From contig JAWLGZ010000003.1 of assembly GCA_041690635.1 (NCBI GenBank), forward strand, positions 558,001 through 622,000: a stretch of DNA of 64,000 nt, in the 5' to 3' direction. The notes under the pieces are model-generated. The model was given only the letters and a program-made list of their open reading frames with translations, searched no databases and was not told the origin of the DNA. Position 1 is the stretch's first letter. Each line of letters begins with the position of its first letter. Source of the stretch: JAWLGZ01 sp041690635 (GTDB lineage Bacteria > Pseudomonadota > Gammaproteobacteria > Thiohalomonadales > Thiohalomonadaceae). The translations under genes and the position numbers were made by a program. Below, in pieces: positions 23,338 through 32,331 of the stretch.

Positions 23338-25697
23338 TCCCGGGTTTTCAACACGGCCACCATGTCCAGATGGTACAGCCGTTTGGCGATCAGCAGGGCG
23401 GAGAGCAGCGTTGCGACCAGCAGCACCAGGGCGGTGAATCCATAGGTGGCCGGTTCGATGATGAGCGGAATGCGGAACAGCTCCGAGGCAACGCTCTCGG
23501 CGATGACCCGGGCGAACTCGCGCCCGATGAGAAAGCTGACCGGGATCGCCGCCAGGGTCAGCAGGGCCAGTTCGCCGAGCAGGATATAGGCCACCTCGCC
23601 GCGGCTGAAACCGAGCACCCGCAGGCTGGCCAGCTCGCGGCTGTGTTCGGAGAGGGCGATGCGTACCGAGTTGTAGACCACCCCGAAGGCGATGCTGCCT
23701 GCCAGCAGGGTGTAGACGAAGGCGAGCACCAGGAGGGTTTCGGCGAAGCTCTCGTAGAAGGCGCTGATGGCCACGTCGCGCTGGGTGACGCCGAGCACCC
23801 GGGGGCGGTGCAGCAGCTCCCGGAACAGCCCCTCCCGCGCCGCCGGGTCGACCGCCAGGAAGGCCCCGGAGATGGCCGGCCCTTCACGCATGAGGCGGTT
23901 CAGCGCCGCGATATCCATGTAGCTGGCGAGACCGATGAACTCGCTCACCAGCCCCGCCACAGGCACCTGCAGCAGGGGCCGCGCCCCCTCCAGCACCTGC
24001 ACCGTGAGGATGTCCCCGGCGCCGACCCCCAGCTTCTCCCCCAGATGGTCGGTGAGCAGCAGCCCCTCGGCCGGGATGGCGATGGGGCGCAGATCCGCGT
24101 CCAGGGCGCGGCGCAGCACCGCCCCCTGCTCGTAGCCCTGAATGGCGGTGCGGTGGCTGCGGTGGCCGGCGCGCAGCTCCACCGGTACCGCCCGGTACGG
24201 TTCGGCGTGGTGCACCCCCGGCAGGCCGGCCAGCTCGAACAGCGCCTTGCGCGAGGCGGGCTCAACGAAGGAGACCTGGAGGTCGTCCCGCTGGGCCAGG
24301 TTGAACTGCACCCCCACCATGTAGTCGATGGCGTCGCGCTGGAAGCCGCTCACCACCAGCATCGCCCCCGCCAGGGCGATCCCCAGCACCGAGATGAGGG
24401 ACTTGAGCGGCTTGCGCTCGATATGGCGCAGGATCATGCGGGTGGGCTGGTCAAACAGCCGCTGCAGTCCGAGCCGCTCCACCAGAGTGGGGCGGTAGCT
24501 GGCCGGCGGCTCGGGGCGCATCGCCTCGGCGGGCGGCAGGCGGCTGGCCCGGCGTACCGCCCCCAGCGCCGCCAGCAGCGCCGCGGCGGCCGCCACCAGC
24601 ACCCCGTTCAGCATCACATCGAGGCCCAGGTGGAACTCGAGATAGGGAAAGAAGAAGAACTGGCTGTAGAGCCGCGCCAGTGATTGGCCGGCCCACGCCC
24701 CGGCCAGGATCCCCGGCACCGAGCCCAGGCCGACCACCAGCAGAATCATGCCGGCGTAGTGGGCGCCGACGGCGCGGTTGGAGTAGCCGAACGCCTTGAG
24801 CACCGCGATGAGGTCGCGCTGCTGCGCCACGATGCGCGAGACCACCACGCTGAGCAGAAAGGAGGCGACCCCCAGAAAGATGAAGGGGATGATCAGGGCC
24901 GATGCCTCCAGCTGTTCGATCTCCTGGCTCAGGTAGAGGTGGGATATCTGGTCGTCGCGGGGGAACGCGCCTACCCCTCCATAGGGGGCGAGCAGGAGAT
25001 CGAGCCGGTCGATCACCTCCTCGGCCACGGCGCCCGGCGCCAGGGTGAGCGCCAGGTCGTTGAAAGCCCCCTCCAGGTCGAAGGCCGTCGCCAGCGGCTG
25101 GCGGCGCATCCAGACGATCCCGTAGCGCTCGAAGTCGGGGAACAGGTCGCCGGGGCGGATCTGGTAGACGAACTCCGGCGAGAGGGCGATGCCGACCACC
25201 GTGAGGTCGCGGCGGCGGCCGTTGAGGATGGCGGTGATCGCATCGCCGGGCTCCAGTCCGTGGGCGTCGGCAAACGGCTGGCTGATCACAATCTCATCCG
25301 CCGCGCGGGGCCCCGGCAGGGTGCCGGCACGCAGGTAGAGCCGGTTGAGCAGTGGCTGCCCCTCGTCGGGGAGGGAGACGAACTGGCCCATGACCGGGTC
25401 CGGGAATCCCGCCACCTCCAGGGTGGCCCCGGAGTTCACCCGGGTCTCCAGCTGCCCCACGCCGGGCAGCTCCGCGATCTCCCGGCGCAGCCGCTCGGGG
25501 GCACGGCGCACCGAGGCGAAGATCTCGGCGAAGCGGCCTTCGCGATAGAAGCTCTCCTGGGTCATCACCAGGGAGTCGATGGTGCTGAAGGAGATAATCC
25601 AGGTCGCCACCCCGCCCATGATGACGAAGGCGATGGCCAGGGCCTGGCCCCGCAGCATCCACAGCTCGCGTACCAGCTTGCGATCGATGGCGCGCAT
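23334..25697 (-). CDS. ABC transporter permease, FtsX/MacB type with two FtsX domains
   Basis: This 787-residue membrane protein has an N-terminal helix (GQALAIAFVIMGGVATWIISF), a large periplasmic MacB-like region, three central helices with the FtsX motif (VVVSRIVAQQRDLIAVLKAFGYSNRAVG), a second periplasmic part, and a C-terminal FtsX domain (RIALSEHSRELASLRVLGFSRGEVAYILLGE). It resembles eight-helix duplicated permeases working with a separate ATPase and an HlyD-type adaptor. It overlaps the ATPase gene by 1 bp and the adaptor by 4 bp, so the three are one operon. Confidence 0.92.
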   Translation of the reverse strand: MRAIDRKLVRELWMLRGQALAIAFVIMGGVATWIISFSTIDSLVMTQESFYREGRFAEIFASVRRAPERLRREIAELPGVGQLETRVNSGATLEVAGFPDPVMGQFVSLPDEGQPLLNRLYLRAGTLPGPRAADEIVISQPFADAHGLEPGDAITAILNGRRRDLTVVGIALSPEFVYQIRPGDLFPDFERYGIVWMRRQPLATAFDLEGAFNDLALTLAPGAVAEEVIDRLDLLLAPYGGVGAFPRDDQISHLYLSQEIEQLEASALIIPFIFLGVASFLLSVVVSRIVAQQRDLIAVLKAFGYSNRAVGAHYAGMILLVVGLGSVPGILAGAWAGQSLARLYSQFFFFPYLEFHLGLDVMLNGVLVAAAAALLAALGAVRRASRLPPAEAMRPEPPASYRPTLVERLGLQRLFDQPTRMILRHIERKPLKSLISVLGIALAGAMLVVSGFQRDAIDYMVGVQFNLAQRDDLQVSFVEPASRKALFELAGLPGVHHAEPYRAVPVELRAGHRSHRTAIQGYEQGAVLRRALDADLRPIAIPAEGLLLTDHLGEKLGVGAGDILTVQVLEGARPLLQVPVAGLVSEFIGLASYMDIAALNRLMREGPAISGAFLAVDPAAREGLFRELLHRPRVLGVTQRDVAISAFYESFAETLLVLAFVYTLLAGSIAFGVVYNSVRIALSEHSRELASLRVLGFSRGEVAYILLGELALLTLAAIPVSFLIGREFARVIAESVASELFRIPLIIEPATYGFTALVLLVATLLSALLIAKRLYHLDMVAVLKTRE

Positions 25698-26431
25698 TAC
25701 CAGCTCAGTTCCCGCGGCGACTTGCGTTCGGCATTGGACTCCACGCTGGTGAGCTGCCCGTCACTGACGTGGATGACCCGGTTCGCCATATCGGCGATGG
25801 CCGCATTGTGGGTAATCACGGCGGTGGTGGTGCCCAGCTCCCGGTTCACCCGCTCCAGCGCCTCCAGCACCACGATGCCGGTCTTCGAGTCCAGGGCGCC
25901 GGTCGGCTCGTCGCACAGCAGGACCGCCGGGCGCTTGGCGATGGCGCGGGCGATGGCCACGCGCTGCTGTTCGCCGCCGGAGAGCTGGGCCGGGAAGTGG
26001 TCCAGGCGGTGGCCGAGGCCCACCAGGGAGAGCGCCTCGGCGGGTGTCATGGGGTCGCGGGCGATCTCGGTGACGATGGCGACGTTTTCGCGCGCGGTGA
26101 GGCTGGGGATCAGGTTGTAGAACTGGAACACGAAGCCCACGTAGTTGCGGCGATATTCGGTGAGGGTGGCGTCCGAGGCGCCGGTCAGCTCCTGGTTGCC
26201 GTAGAACACCCGGCCGCCGGAGGCGCTGTCCAGTCCGCCCAGGATGTTGAGCAGGGTGGACTTGCCGCTGCCGGAGGCGCCCAGGATCACCACCAGCTCG
26301 CCGCGGAAGAGCTCCAGGTCGATCCCGCGCAGCGCGTGGATCTCCACCTCCCCCACCCGGTAGGTCTTGGTGAGTCCCTCGGTGCGGAAGACCGCTTCAC
26401 GTTCAGGGGCGTCGTTGCCGGGAGGATTCAT
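25697..26431 (-). CDS. ABC transporter ATP-binding protein (LolD/MacB-like)
   Basis: This 244-residue ATPase powers the adjacent FtsX-type permease. Walker A is VILGASGSGKSTLLNILGG, the signature is QLSGGEQQRVAIARAIAKRP, Walker B is VLLCDEPTGALDSKTG, and the switch His is in TAVITHNAAI. It is the first gene of the three-gene operon. The preceding 26432-26572 gap contains a REP-like GGAGCGGCGGAAGCCG remnant and no gene. Confidence 0.94.
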   Translation of the reverse strand: MNPPGNDAPEREAVFRTEGLTKTYRVGEVEIHALRGIDLELFRGELVVILGASGSGKSTLLNILGGLDSASGGRVFYGNQELTGASDATLTEYRRNYVGFVFQFYNLIPSLTARENVAIVTEIARDPMTPAEALSLVGLGHRLDHFPAQLSGGEQQRVAIARAIAKRPAVLLCDEPTGALDSKTGIVVLEALERVNRELGTTTAVITHNAAIADMANRVIHVSDGQLTSVESNAERKSPRELSW

Positions 26432-26572
26432 CTTGTGAGACTGAGGTTTATTTTTTTTCTTTCAAGGGTGTCATTGCCGGCGGGGTGAAGCAATGTCTCC
26501 GTGCGGCCAAATGTGCCCCGAGGCGGATGCAACGGAGATCGGCTTCCGCCGCTCCTGCAACAGGATAGCGGG

Positions 26573-29320
26573 TTAATGCCCGGCTCCGCCGGCCGCGGCG
26601 CCGCACCCCGAGTGCCCCTCCGCCACCATCGCCTGCAGGGCGTGGAGCTGGGTGATGATCTCGGCACGCAGCTTCAGCAGTTCGGGGACTCGCCGTTGTG
26701 CCTCTGCACTCTTTCCGGAGCGTTCCAGGTCCAGCAGGTCCCGGGCCACCCGGTGGATCGCCTCGTGGATGGGTTGGACGGCGACATAGGCCGGTGCACC
26801 GCCGTAGTGCGCCTTGCCGTGGTGGGCATACCACTGCCCGAACCGACACTGCCCGACCTCCATCGGCGGCGTCGGGACGATATGGCTGCCGGAATCGAGG
26901 CTGGCGATGAGGTCATCGACCCAGCGTCGGTGTTCCAGTTCCGCACTCAACAGCGGCAGGTCTTCGTGCGGCCAGTAGATGCGGGCAGCGGCGCGCCAGG
27001 CGGGGGGCTGGCGATAACCTTCAATCCAGCCGCTGACATCTTCAGCCGGCATCGGCTGGGCGATGCCGAACCCCTGCGCCAGGTCGCAGCCGAGCCGCAA
27101 CAGCAGCGCCCCGTGCTCCTCGCTCTCCACCCCCTCGGCGATCACCCGGCGGCGGAACGCCTGGGTCAGGCCGACGATGCCCTCGATGATGGTCAGGTCC
27201 TCCGGGTCGTTCAGCATGTCGCGTATGAAGGAGCGATCGATCTTGAGGGTGTCCGCGGGCAGACGTTTGAGATAGGTAAGCGACGAGTAGCCGGTACCGA
27301 AGTCGTCGAGGGCGACGCCGACCCCCAGCGCGCGGCACTGTTCGATGACGTGGGAGACCATGGCAATGTCCTCCAGCGCCGTGGTCTCCAGCACCTCCAG
27401 CTCGAGCTGCGTGGCCGAGATCTCCGGATGGCGGGCGAGCAGTTCACCGAGACGGCGGGCGAAGTCCGGCTGCTGCAGGTGGCTGCCGGCGATGTTGACG
27501 CTGATGGTCAGCTTGAGCCCCTGCCGGTTCCACTCGGCCAGCTGCACCAGCGCCTCGCGCAGCACCCATTCACCCAGGCTGCGGGCGAACTCGCTGCCGT
27601 CGAGTACCGGCAGAAATTCCGCCGGCAGCAGCAGCCCCCGCTCCGGGTGCTGCCAGCGGATCAGCGCCTCCACACCGACTACCTCACCGGTGCGCATGTC
27701 CACCTTCGGCTGGTAGTGGAGCCGGAACTCACCCCGGTTCAGGGCGGTCTCGATCCGGGTGACCGCCTCCCGCTGGGCGCGTGCCAGCCGGTCGTGCTCC
27801 GGGTCGAACAGCCAGTAGCGGTTGCGCCCCGCCTGCTTGGCCTGGTACATCGCCTGATCCGCGTGCCGGAGCAGTGTGTCGGCGTCGGAGTCGTCGTCGG
27901 GGAAGAGGGTGACGCCGACGCTCGCGGAGACGGTGACCCGGTGGCTGCCGAGCTCGTAGTGGGCCGCCATCGCCCGCAGCACCCGCTCGATCCCCCGCTT
28001 GCATTCGCGCACATCGCGCAGGTCGTTCAGCAGCAGGACAAACTCGTCACCGCCAAGCCGTGCCGCACTGTCGCTCTCCCGCAGGGTTCCGTTCAGCCGT
28101 TCGGCCACCTGGATCAGCAGCTGGTCGCCCACGTCGTGGCCGTACTGGTCGTTGATGGGCTTGAAGCCGTCCAGATCGAGGTAGCAGACCGCCAGCAGCC
28201 GGCCCCGACGGCGCGCCCGGGCCATCGCCTGCTGCATGCGGTCGGCGAGCAGGACGCGGTTGGGGAGTTGGGTCAGCGCGTCGTAGTGGGCCATCCGCTC
28301 CAGCCGGTGCTGATGCTCCTTGAGCAGGGTGATGTCGGAGAAGATGCCCACGTAGTGGGTGATCTCGTCCCCGGGGCCGCGGACGGCGGAGAGGGTCAGC
28401 AGCTCCGGATAGAGTTCGCCGCTCTTGCGCCGGTTCCAGATCTCGCCATGCCAGTGTCCCTTGCCTTTCAGTGTCCGCCACAACTCGGCATAGAACTCCG
28501 CATCGTGACGCCCCGATTTGAGGATGCGCGGCGTCTTGCCGATCACCTCCTCGCGGGTGAATCCGGTCAGCTCGGTGAAGGTGGGGTTGACCTCGACGAT
28601 GCACTCTTGCGCATCGGTGATGGCGATCCCCTCGTGGGCATGGTCGAACACACTGGCGGCCAGCCGCAGCCGTTCCTCGGCCCGGGTGTGCTCCATCTCC
28701 GCCCTCGAACGCCCACGACGATGCTCCCCGACCCGTGACCGGATGATGATGATGCTGAAAACCAGAACACCCACCGTCGCGCCGCCCACCGCGACCAGGG
28801 CCGGTTCGCTGGTTGCAACCGCCGCATCGAAGGCGGGGCGGCTGTGGAACTGTCCGTTCCAGGTCCGGCCGGGGAGTGCGATGGTGATGGTCTCGCGGTA
28901 CTTCGGCGTGTGCGCGGCATCGGGGTGGGAGGCGTACAACAGCGGGGCGGTGCTCTGCCCGGTGGTAGCGTCGTACAGCTCGAAACCGAGACCGGGCGTT
29001 TCGCTGCCGGGCAGCCCGCGCATCAGATGGTCGATGTCGAGCGGGCTCTCAACGAACCCCTCCGCCGTGCCGGTCGGCATGACGGCGCCGCGCAGCACCT
29101 GCTCGTGTTCGGCCAGGCGCCCGGCGATGCGCTGGCTCGCTTCCGCCACCTCGAAGGCGAAGCGCTCCCGTGCGCGCTCTTCCGCGTGGCGGTCGGCGAT
29201 GTGCCAGGCGAAAACGGTAACAACAAGGGAGAGCGCCAGGACGGCCCAGGCCGTCGCCCCGTTGTGGAACAGGTCGGCGATCATCCCTGATTCCCGACGG
29301 TTGTTGGCGGGAACCGTCAC
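26573..29320 (-). CDS. CHASE-like/PAS/GGDEF/EAL protein with C-terminal CZB zinc-binding domain
   Basis: This is a 915-residue cyclic di-GMP enzyme. A TM helix lies at about 24-40. A periplasmic CHASE-like sensor (45-170) contains TPKYRETITIALPGRTWNGQF. A second TM helix is at about 173-193, PAS at 216-332, GGDEF at 344-507 with intact GGDEF (423-427), and EAL at 520-765 with VEALIRWQHPE and DDFGTGYSS intact. The C-terminal 120 residues match a chemoreceptor zinc-binding domain: EHRRW (His797), CRFGQWYAHHG (Cys825) and HEAIHR. E. coli DgcZ carries its CZB at the N-terminus. Start GTG 29320 has GGGAG 6 nt upstream; ATG 29284 is an alternative. Zinc could inhibit or tune it. Confidence 0.92.
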   Translation of the reverse strand: MTVPANNRRESGMIADLFHNGATAWAVLALSLVVTVFAWHIADRHAEERARERFAFEVAEASQRIAGRLAEHEQVLRGAVMPTGTAEGFVESPLDIDHLMRGLPGSETPGLGFELYDATTGQSTAPLLYASHPDAAHTPKYRETITIALPGRTWNGQFHSRPAFDAAVATSEPALVAVGGATVGVLVFSIIIIRSRVGEHRRGRSRAEMEHTRAEERLRLAASVFDHAHEGIAITDAQECIVEVNPTFTELTGFTREEVIGKTPRILKSGRHDAEFYAELWRTLKGKGHWHGEIWNRRKSGELYPELLTLSAVRGPGDEITHYVGIFSDITLLKEHQHRLERMAHYDALTQLPNRVLLADRMQQAMARARRRGRLLAVCYLDLDGFKPINDQYGHDVGDQLLIQVAERLNGTLRESDSAARLGGDEFVLLLNDLRDVRECKRGIERVLRAMAAHYELGSHRVTVSASVGVTLFPDDDSDADTLLRHADQAMYQAKQAGRNRYWLFDPEHDRLARAQREAVTRIETALNRGEFRLHYQPKVDMRTGEVVGVEALIRWQHPERGLLLPAEFLPVLDGSEFARSLGEWVLREALVQLAEWNRQGLKLTISVNIAGSHLQQPDFARRLGELLARHPEISATQLELEVLETTALEDIAMVSHVIEQCRALGVGVALDDFGTGYSSLTYLKRLPADTLKIDRSFIRDMLNDPEDLTIIEGIVGLTQAFRRRVIAEGVESEEHGALLLRLGCDLAQGFGIAQPMPAEDVSGWIEGYRQPPAWRAAARIYWPHEDLPLLSAELEHRRWVDDLIASLDSGSHIVPTPPMEVGQCRFGQWYAHHGKAHYGGAPAYVAVQPIHEAIHRVARDLLDLERSGKSAEAQRRVPELLKLRAEIITQLHALQAMVAEGHSGCGAAAGGAGH

Positions 29321-29432
29321 ACCGCTCTCCCGGTTCGCCTGATCGGGTGTCGGCCGGCAGGCTACTGTTTTTCGCCCCGCAATTATGGCGACACTGTTAA
29401 ATCGGTGACAACCGAATTTCGCAGGCGCGTGG

Positions 29433-31916
29433 TTACGCCTCCCGCAGGGTCTTTAGCGGCGGCACGCTCAACACGCTGCGGCTGCCCCAGAGTCCGACCA
29501 GGCCGACCCCCACGCCGCCGGCAGCGAGCCCGGCGGCGAAGACCCAGGGGTTGGCCGCGTAGTCGAGTCCGAAAAAGCGCTCCGCCAGCAGGTAGCCGAG
29601 CGTGGTGGCGGAGAGCGCCGCCAGCACGCCGGCGAGCAGGCCAAGGGCGACGAACTCGGCGGTGAGGGCCCGGCGCACCTGCCGTCGGCCGGCACCGAGC
29701 GTACGCAGGAGCGCCGCCTCGCGCCGACGCTCATCCTGGGTCGCCTGGGCCGCGGCCACCAGCACCACCACCCCGGCCAGCAGGGTGAAGCCGAACACGA
29801 ACTCCACCGCCAGCGTCACCCGATCCATGATGGTGCGCACCCGCTCCATCAGTGCATCCACATCGATGACCGTCACGTTGGGGAAGCGGTGCAGCATCTC
29901 GGCCATGACCGGACGTCTTTCCGGGGGCAGATAGAAGCTGGTGATGTAGCTGGCAGGTTTTCCCTCGAGCATCCCGGGCGGGGCGACGACGAAGAAGTTG
30001 ACGTGGAACGAGTCCCACTCCACTGCGCGCAGGGAGGTGACCTCGCCCTCAACCGCTTGTTCGGCCACGCCGAAGGTGAGGCGATCGCCGAGGGCAATGC
30101 CGAGGGTCTCGGCGAGTCCCTGTTCCACCGACCACGCCTCCGTGCCGGTGTCGCGCCCCCACCACTGTCCGGCGACAATGCGGTTGTCGGGCGCCGGCCG
30201 CTCCGCCCAGGAGAGATTGAACTCGCGGCGCACCAGCCGCTTGGCGCGCGGCTCCTCGTAATCGTCGGCGGAGACCGGTTCGCCGTTGATGGCAGTCAGC
30301 CGTCCCCGCACCATCGGGTGGAAGGTCGGGGTGACGCCCCCGCGCCCGGCGAAGAACCTGCGCAGCGGCTCGACCTGATCCGGCTGCACGTTGATGAGGA
30401 ATTGATTGGGTGCGTCCTCCGGCAGGCCGGTGCGCCACGCCTCCAGCAGATCCAGCCGCACCAGCGACAGCAGCAGCAGGATCATGATGCCCAGCCCGAA
30501 GGCGACCACCTGCACCCGGCTCGCCGCAGCGCGCCGGGGGATGTTCAGCAGGCCGTAGCGCCAGGAGACGCCGGTGCCGCGGCGCAACGCCCCCAGCACG
30601 CCCACCAGCGCGGCCGCTGCCAGCCACAGCACCGCCAGGGTGGCGAGGGTACCGGCGAATACCCAGGCGGTCAGCGCCGCATCGCGAGCCTCCCATGCCA
30701 TCAGCAGCAGCAGCGCAAATCCGGCGCTGCCATAAACGGCCACAGCCCCCGCGCCGCCGCCGCCGATCTCCCGGCGCAGCACCCGCAGCGGCGGCACGCC
30801 CGCCAGCGCCAATAGCGGCGGCATGGCGAACCCGCCCAGTGCGACCAGTCCGACCAGCGCCGCGTGCAGCAACGGCGCCGGGGTGGGGGCGGGCAGTTCG
30901 AGTGCGTAGAGTTCGCCGACAATGCCGGCCAGCACCCCCTGGGCGGCGAAGCCGACGGCGCTGCCGACCAGTGCGGCGATGAGTCCGAGGTAGAGCAGTT
31001 GCAGCAGGTAACCGGCGGTCAGTGTGCGCTGGCGCGCGCCGATGCAGCGCATCACCGCCACCGCGTCGAAATGGCGCGCGGCATGGCGGTGCGCGGCGAC
31101 CGCCGCCGCCACACCCGCCAGCAGCACGCTTACCAGCGCCGCCAGTCCGAGAAACCGTTCACCGCGCTCCAGCGCGCTGTTCAGCTGCGGACGGCTCTCG
31201 CGCCCGACCAGGCGTGCCCCGGGATCGAGCCGCGGCACGATCCAGCGCCTGTACATCTCGAGGGCGGCGGGCGGCCCCGCCAGCAGCAGCCGGTACTCCG
31301 CAAGGGCACCGGTGCCGAGCAGTCCGGTCGACTCCAGGTCGGCGAGATTCATCATCAGCCGCGGCGCGATGGAGAACAGGTCGCCGCCCCGATCCGGTTC
31401 GTAGATGAGCACCGCGTCGACCATGAAGCCGGCACTCCCCAGCTGCAGGGTGTCGCCCACCGTCAGGCCGAGTTGATCGGCGAGGCGCCCGTCCACCCAC
31501 ACCCGGCCCGCGGCGGGACCGGCGTCGACAGTGCGTGGCGCGGCGAACCGGCTCTCCGCCACCTCCAGATGCCCGCGCAGCGGATAGCCGGCCCCGACCG
31601 CCTTCGCTTCGGTCAGCTGCATCTCGCCGCCGGCCACCACCACCGTACGGAAGGAGACCACCGGCGCGGTGGCGATTCCCAGCGCCTCGGCCTGCTGCGC
31701 CCACCCCGGTTCGATGGGGCGGTTACGCTCCACCACCCGATCCGCGGCCAGCAGTTCGCCGGATTGACGATCCATCGCGCCGCGCACCCGGTCGGTGAAA
31801 AAGCCGACCGCACTGACCGCGCCCACCGCCACCACCAGCGCCAGCGCCAGCACGCGCAGCTCCCCGGCACGCCATTCGCGCCACAGGTTTCGCCAGGCAA
31901 ACAGGAACGGGTTCAT
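29433..31916 (-). CDS. ybbP: FtsX-family ABC permease, YbbP-like
   Basis: This 827-residue permease begins MNPFLFAWRNLWREWRAGELRVLALALVVAVGA, typical of YbbP-type exporters, and has about ten hydrophobic helices. FtsX motifs include HFDAVAVMRCIGARQRTLTAGYLLQLLYLGL in the middle and ATQDERRREAALLRTLGAGRRQVRRALTAEF near the end. The periplasmic part between about 470 and 710 holds a MacB-like region. It pairs with the YbbA-type ATPase upstream on the same strand. Start 31916 was chosen from the family N-terminus; the in-frame ATG at 32009 would translate a CGCAGAG-type repeat. Confidence 0.92.
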   Translation of the reverse strand: MNPFLFAWRNLWREWRAGELRVLALALVVAVGAVSAVGFFTDRVRGAMDRQSGELLAADRVVERNRPIEPGWAQQAEALGIATAPVVSFRTVVVAGGEMQLTEAKAVGAGYPLRGHLEVAESRFAAPRTVDAGPAAGRVWVDGRLADQLGLTVGDTLQLGSAGFMVDAVLIYEPDRGGDLFSIAPRLMMNLADLESTGLLGTGALAEYRLLLAGPPAALEMYRRWIVPRLDPGARLVGRESRPQLNSALERGERFLGLAALVSVLLAGVAAAVAAHRHAARHFDAVAVMRCIGARQRTLTAGYLLQLLYLGLIAALVGSAVGFAAQGVLAGIVGELYALELPAPTPAPLLHAALVGLVALGGFAMPPLLALAGVPPLRVLRREIGGGGAGAVAVYGSAGFALLLLMAWEARDAALTAWVFAGTLATLAVLWLAAAALVGVLGALRRGTGVSWRYGLLNIPRRAAASRVQVVAFGLGIMILLLLSLVRLDLLEAWRTGLPEDAPNQFLINVQPDQVEPLRRFFAGRGGVTPTFHPMVRGRLTAINGEPVSADDYEEPRAKRLVRREFNLSWAERPAPDNRIVAGQWWGRDTGTEAWSVEQGLAETLGIALGDRLTFGVAEQAVEGEVTSLRAVEWDSFHVNFFVVAPPGMLEGKPASYITSFYLPPERRPVMAEMLHRFPNVTVIDVDALMERVRTIMDRVTLAVEFVFGFTLLAGVVVLVAAAQATQDERRREAALLRTLGAGRRQVRRALTAEFVALGLLAGVLAALSATTLGYLLAERFFGLDYAANPWVFAAGLAAGGVGVGLVGLWGSRSVLSVPPLKTLREA

Positions 31917-32012
31917 TTCGAAGTTTTCACCGCTGAAAGAGTTCACCGCAGAGGACGCGGAGGAACGCCCTCTGCGCCCTCTGCGCCCTCTGCGGTGAAT
32001 GCTGTTCACATC

Positions 32013-32056
32013 TCAAACCAGCCGCCTGGCGTCGATCTCGATCACCCGCCCGCAGC
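32013..32056 (-). pseudogene. Duplicated 3-prime end of ybbA
   Basis: The reverse strand encodes CGRVIEIDARRLV followed by a stop. The intact ybbA gene ends CGRVIEIDAGRLV. The DNA match extends a few bases past the stop into ATCTCAAACCA at 32010-32020. It is a fragment with no start and no function expected. Confidence 0.8.
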
Positions 32057-32060
32057 AAAT

Positions 32061-32150
32061 GTAGGATGCGGTGAGGAACGAACCGCATCGGTCGCGATTG
32101 GCCATTCCTGTCCCCCGATCGATGCGGTTCGCAGGCTCACCACATCCTAC
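32061..32150. repeat. Imperfect long palindrome (GTAGGATGCGGT type)
   Basis: The left arm GTAGGATGCGGTGAGGAACG continues to CCGCATCG. It is matched by the right arm CGATGCGGTTCGCAGG and GTGGTGAG-like sequence ending CACATCCTAC at 32150. It is a different family from the GTAGGAGC elements but of the same style. Confidence 0.65.
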
Positions 32151-32331
32151 GCGGCTCGCGCCCCAGATTCCGCCAAGCGAACAGGAACGGCGGTCGCGGA
32201 GGTCGCAGAGGAGATTGTAGAGTGCAATCGTATTGCGCCGATGTGTGCCCGCCGTTGCTCTGCCAGCGAGCGGCGGAAGAAACGAAAACTCTTTACCTCC
32301 GCGCACTCTGCGCCCTCTGCGGTGATTCATC

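Larger units (their letters stand above)
31917..32331. repeat. Intergenic region with a decayed tandem duplication and several palindromes
   Basis: This 415-bp gap between ybbA and the permease contains no gene. It includes a CGCAGAG-type palindrome (31931-31998), a copy of the 3-prime end of ybbA (32010-32056), a GTAGGATGCGGT...ACCACATCCTAC palindrome (32061-32150), a copy of the 5-prime end of the permease (32165-32187), a GTAGAGTGCAATCGTATTGCGCCG hairpin (32217-32240) and a second CTCTGCG block (32300-32325). It reads as an old duplication of the junction that has since collected repeats. Confidence 0.75.

Noticed and set aside
26501..28738. A 745-codon plus-strand frame opposite the GGDEF/EAL/CZB gene
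   Set aside because: It is antisense to a gene with intact motifs, and no ribosome site or family supports it.
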